This document shows, one piece after another, positions 4,372 through 5,356 of a stretch of DNA of 5,356 nt. Position numbers and translations under genes: made by a program. Under the pieces are notes generated by a model. That model was not told the origin of the DNA and searched no databases. It saw only the letters and a list, made by a program, of their open reading frames with translations. The DNA is from JALZHR01 sp036389695 (GTDB lineage: Bacteria > Acidobacteriota > Blastocatellia > Pyrinomonadales > Pyrinomonadaceae): positions 1-5,356 of the forward strand of contig DASVWG010000080.1 of the NCBI GenBank assembly GCA_036389695.1, written 5' to 3'. The first letter of the stretch is position 1. Every line of letters begins with the position of its first letter.

Positions 4372-5280
4372 ATGAAGATTTGTCCCAAATGCCATTCTTC
4401 ATATTCCGACGAAACCCTGAATTATTGCTTGACGGACGGTGTTCCGCTGGTTGCCGGAGAGGCTTCCGGCGAGCGGCTTTCCGCACAGCATTCGTGGCAG
4501 GAAGCTGAAACTCTGCACGACAGCAGCTTTATTTTGCCGTCGGCGGGCGAGCATACGACTTCGCCGAATTCCGGCTCGCCGACGTTTGCTTCTTCGGGTT
4601 CGCACACAACTGCGGTCAATGTGCTTCCGCCGCCGCAGCAGCAACAGCAGAAACCTTCTGCGAATCGCTTTTTGCTGCCGGTCGTCGGCACGCTTTTAGC
4701 CGCCGGTTTGGCGGGCGGCGCTTTCTGGTATTTTGCCAATCAAGGCGCGAATTTCACCAATTCGCGCGGCTCGGTTCCGTCGGCGACGGTCGAAGTCAAA
4801 AAAACTTCCGTCGCCTTAACCGGCGAGCAGGAAAATCAAATCAAAAAAGAAATCACCGGGATGATTGAAGTGTGGCGCTCGACGATTGAAAAGCACGACA
4901 TCGACACGCATATCAAATCCTACGTCGCGCAGCTCGACAATTATTACAAGGAAAGCGGCATTCACCGCGAGCACGTCCGCGCCGACCGCCTGCGCGCCTT
5001 CGAGCGTTACCCGATTATCAACATCCAGGTCGATAATATAAAAATCACGCCCGAATCTCTGGACTCGGCAACCGTCGTTTTCGATAAAACCTGGACGTTT
5101 AAGCGCCCGCAAAGAACCTCGACCGGCTCCGTCCAGCAGGAAATGGAGCTCGTCAAACAGGACGGCAGATGGCTGATACGCGGCGAAAAAGACGCGAAGG
5201 TTTATTACATCAACAACCGCGAAAACGAACCCGACGAAGCCAACGCCAATCAAGCCGCGAATACCGCCAATAAAAATTGA
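4372..5280 (+). CDS. Zinc-ribbon, single-pass membrane protein with NTF2-like C-terminal domain
   Basis: A 302-residue protein of unknown function. Residues 4-22 form a short zinc ribbon: C4-P-K-C7, then C19 and D22 (YCLTDG) where a fourth Cys would be expected. This opening is, from memory, common in acidobacterial proteins. Residues 28-98 are low-complexity, rich in Ser, Thr, Pro and Gln, and include PPPQQQQQ (86-93). One transmembrane helix spans about 99-121 (RFLLPVVGTLLAAGLAGGAFWYF). Residues about 152-283 look like an NTF2/SnoaL-type fold: an amphipathic EITGMIEVWRSTIEKHD helix, LDNYYKESG, RAFERYP, then strands ending in KTWTF, MELVKQDGRWLI and EKDAKVYYI. The tail is Asn/Ala-rich. The likely topology puts the zinc ribbon in the cytoplasm and the NTF2-like domain outside. 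A sensing or anchoring role would be inference. No enzymatic residues can be assigned. The ATG has no ribosome binding site. No terminator is seen after the stop. Confidence 0.85.
   Translation: MKICPKCHSSYSDETLNYCLTDGVPLVAGEASGERLSAQHSWQEAETLHDSSFILPSAGEHTTSPNSGSPTFASSGSHTTAVNVLPPPQQQQQKPSANRFLLPVVGTLLAAGLAGGAFWYFANQGANFTNSRGSVPSATVEVKKTSVALTGEQENQIKKEITGMIEVWRSTIEKHDIDTHIKSYVAQLDNYYKESGIHREHVRADRLRAFERYPIINIQVDNIKITPESLDSATVVFDKTWTFKRPQRTSTGSVQQEMELVKQDGRWLIRGEKDAKVYYINNRENEPDEANANQAANTANKN
4627..4650 (+). repeat. In-frame CCG/CAG triplet run
   Basis: Three CCG codons are followed by CAG CAG CAA CAG CAG, encoding PPPQQQQQ in the linker of the zinc-ribbon protein. Such short triplet runs can slip in replication and change linker length without breaking the frame. 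Confidence 0.75.
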
Positions 5281-5356
5281 ATTTGAAGTTTATAGATGAC
5301 CGCCGACACCCGAACGGATGGTAGTGTCCTAATAGAGTGTTGCCGGAAAAAATAGC

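Noticed and set aside
4399..4739. Several minus-strand open frames opposite the zinc-ribbon gene
   Set aside because: They are made of Arg/Cys-rich or poly-Cys translations of the CCG/CAG run, and compete with a gene that has clear domains.

Overview
The window reads like an ordinary chromosomal stretch of a free-living bacterium, most probably an acidobacterium of the Blastocatellia type. This is an inference. It rests on the zinc-ribbon opening of the last protein (CPKC ... YCxxDG), the PEGA-TPR secreted protein, the DUF4242 protein and the style of the CBS protein. Nothing in the window is phage-like, and there is no CRISPR array.

Layout from left to right: a DUF4242 small protein (7-279, +) converges on a secreted PEGA/TPR protein (355-1287, -). 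The gap between them is filled by a long perfect inverted repeat built of 7-bp units. A second, AT-rich inverted repeat, also phased at about 7 bp, separates the PEGA/TPR gene from an upstream CPA2-type cation/proton antiporter (1430-2689, -). The antiporter is divergent from a CBS-domain protein (2973-4016, +) across 283 bp that hold a candidate antiporter promoter, a dyad and a strong ribosome binding site. The CBS gene ends at a clear hairpin. A tRNA gene with anticodon CAT (4150-4226, +) follows, with its own strong promoter and intrinsic terminator. The window closes with a membrane-anchored zinc-ribbon/NTF2-like protein (4372-5280, +) that looks leaderless, then 76 bp with no identifiable gene.

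The most notable points are these. (1) The CBS protein is a composite of a CBS pair, one membrane segment, a charged helical linker and a complete tandem YegP (DUF1508) module. (2) A 16-bp imperfect dyad upstream of the tRNA places the -35 hexamer exactly in its 8-nt centre. (3) Two intergenic inverted repeats have heptanucleotide phasing. (4) The last gene has a candidate extended -10 box so close to its ATG that the transcript should have almost no leader. The genes do not form one operon or an obvious shared pathway. The antiporter and the CBS protein share an intergenic control region and could both belong to ion or energy homeostasis, but that link is inference only.
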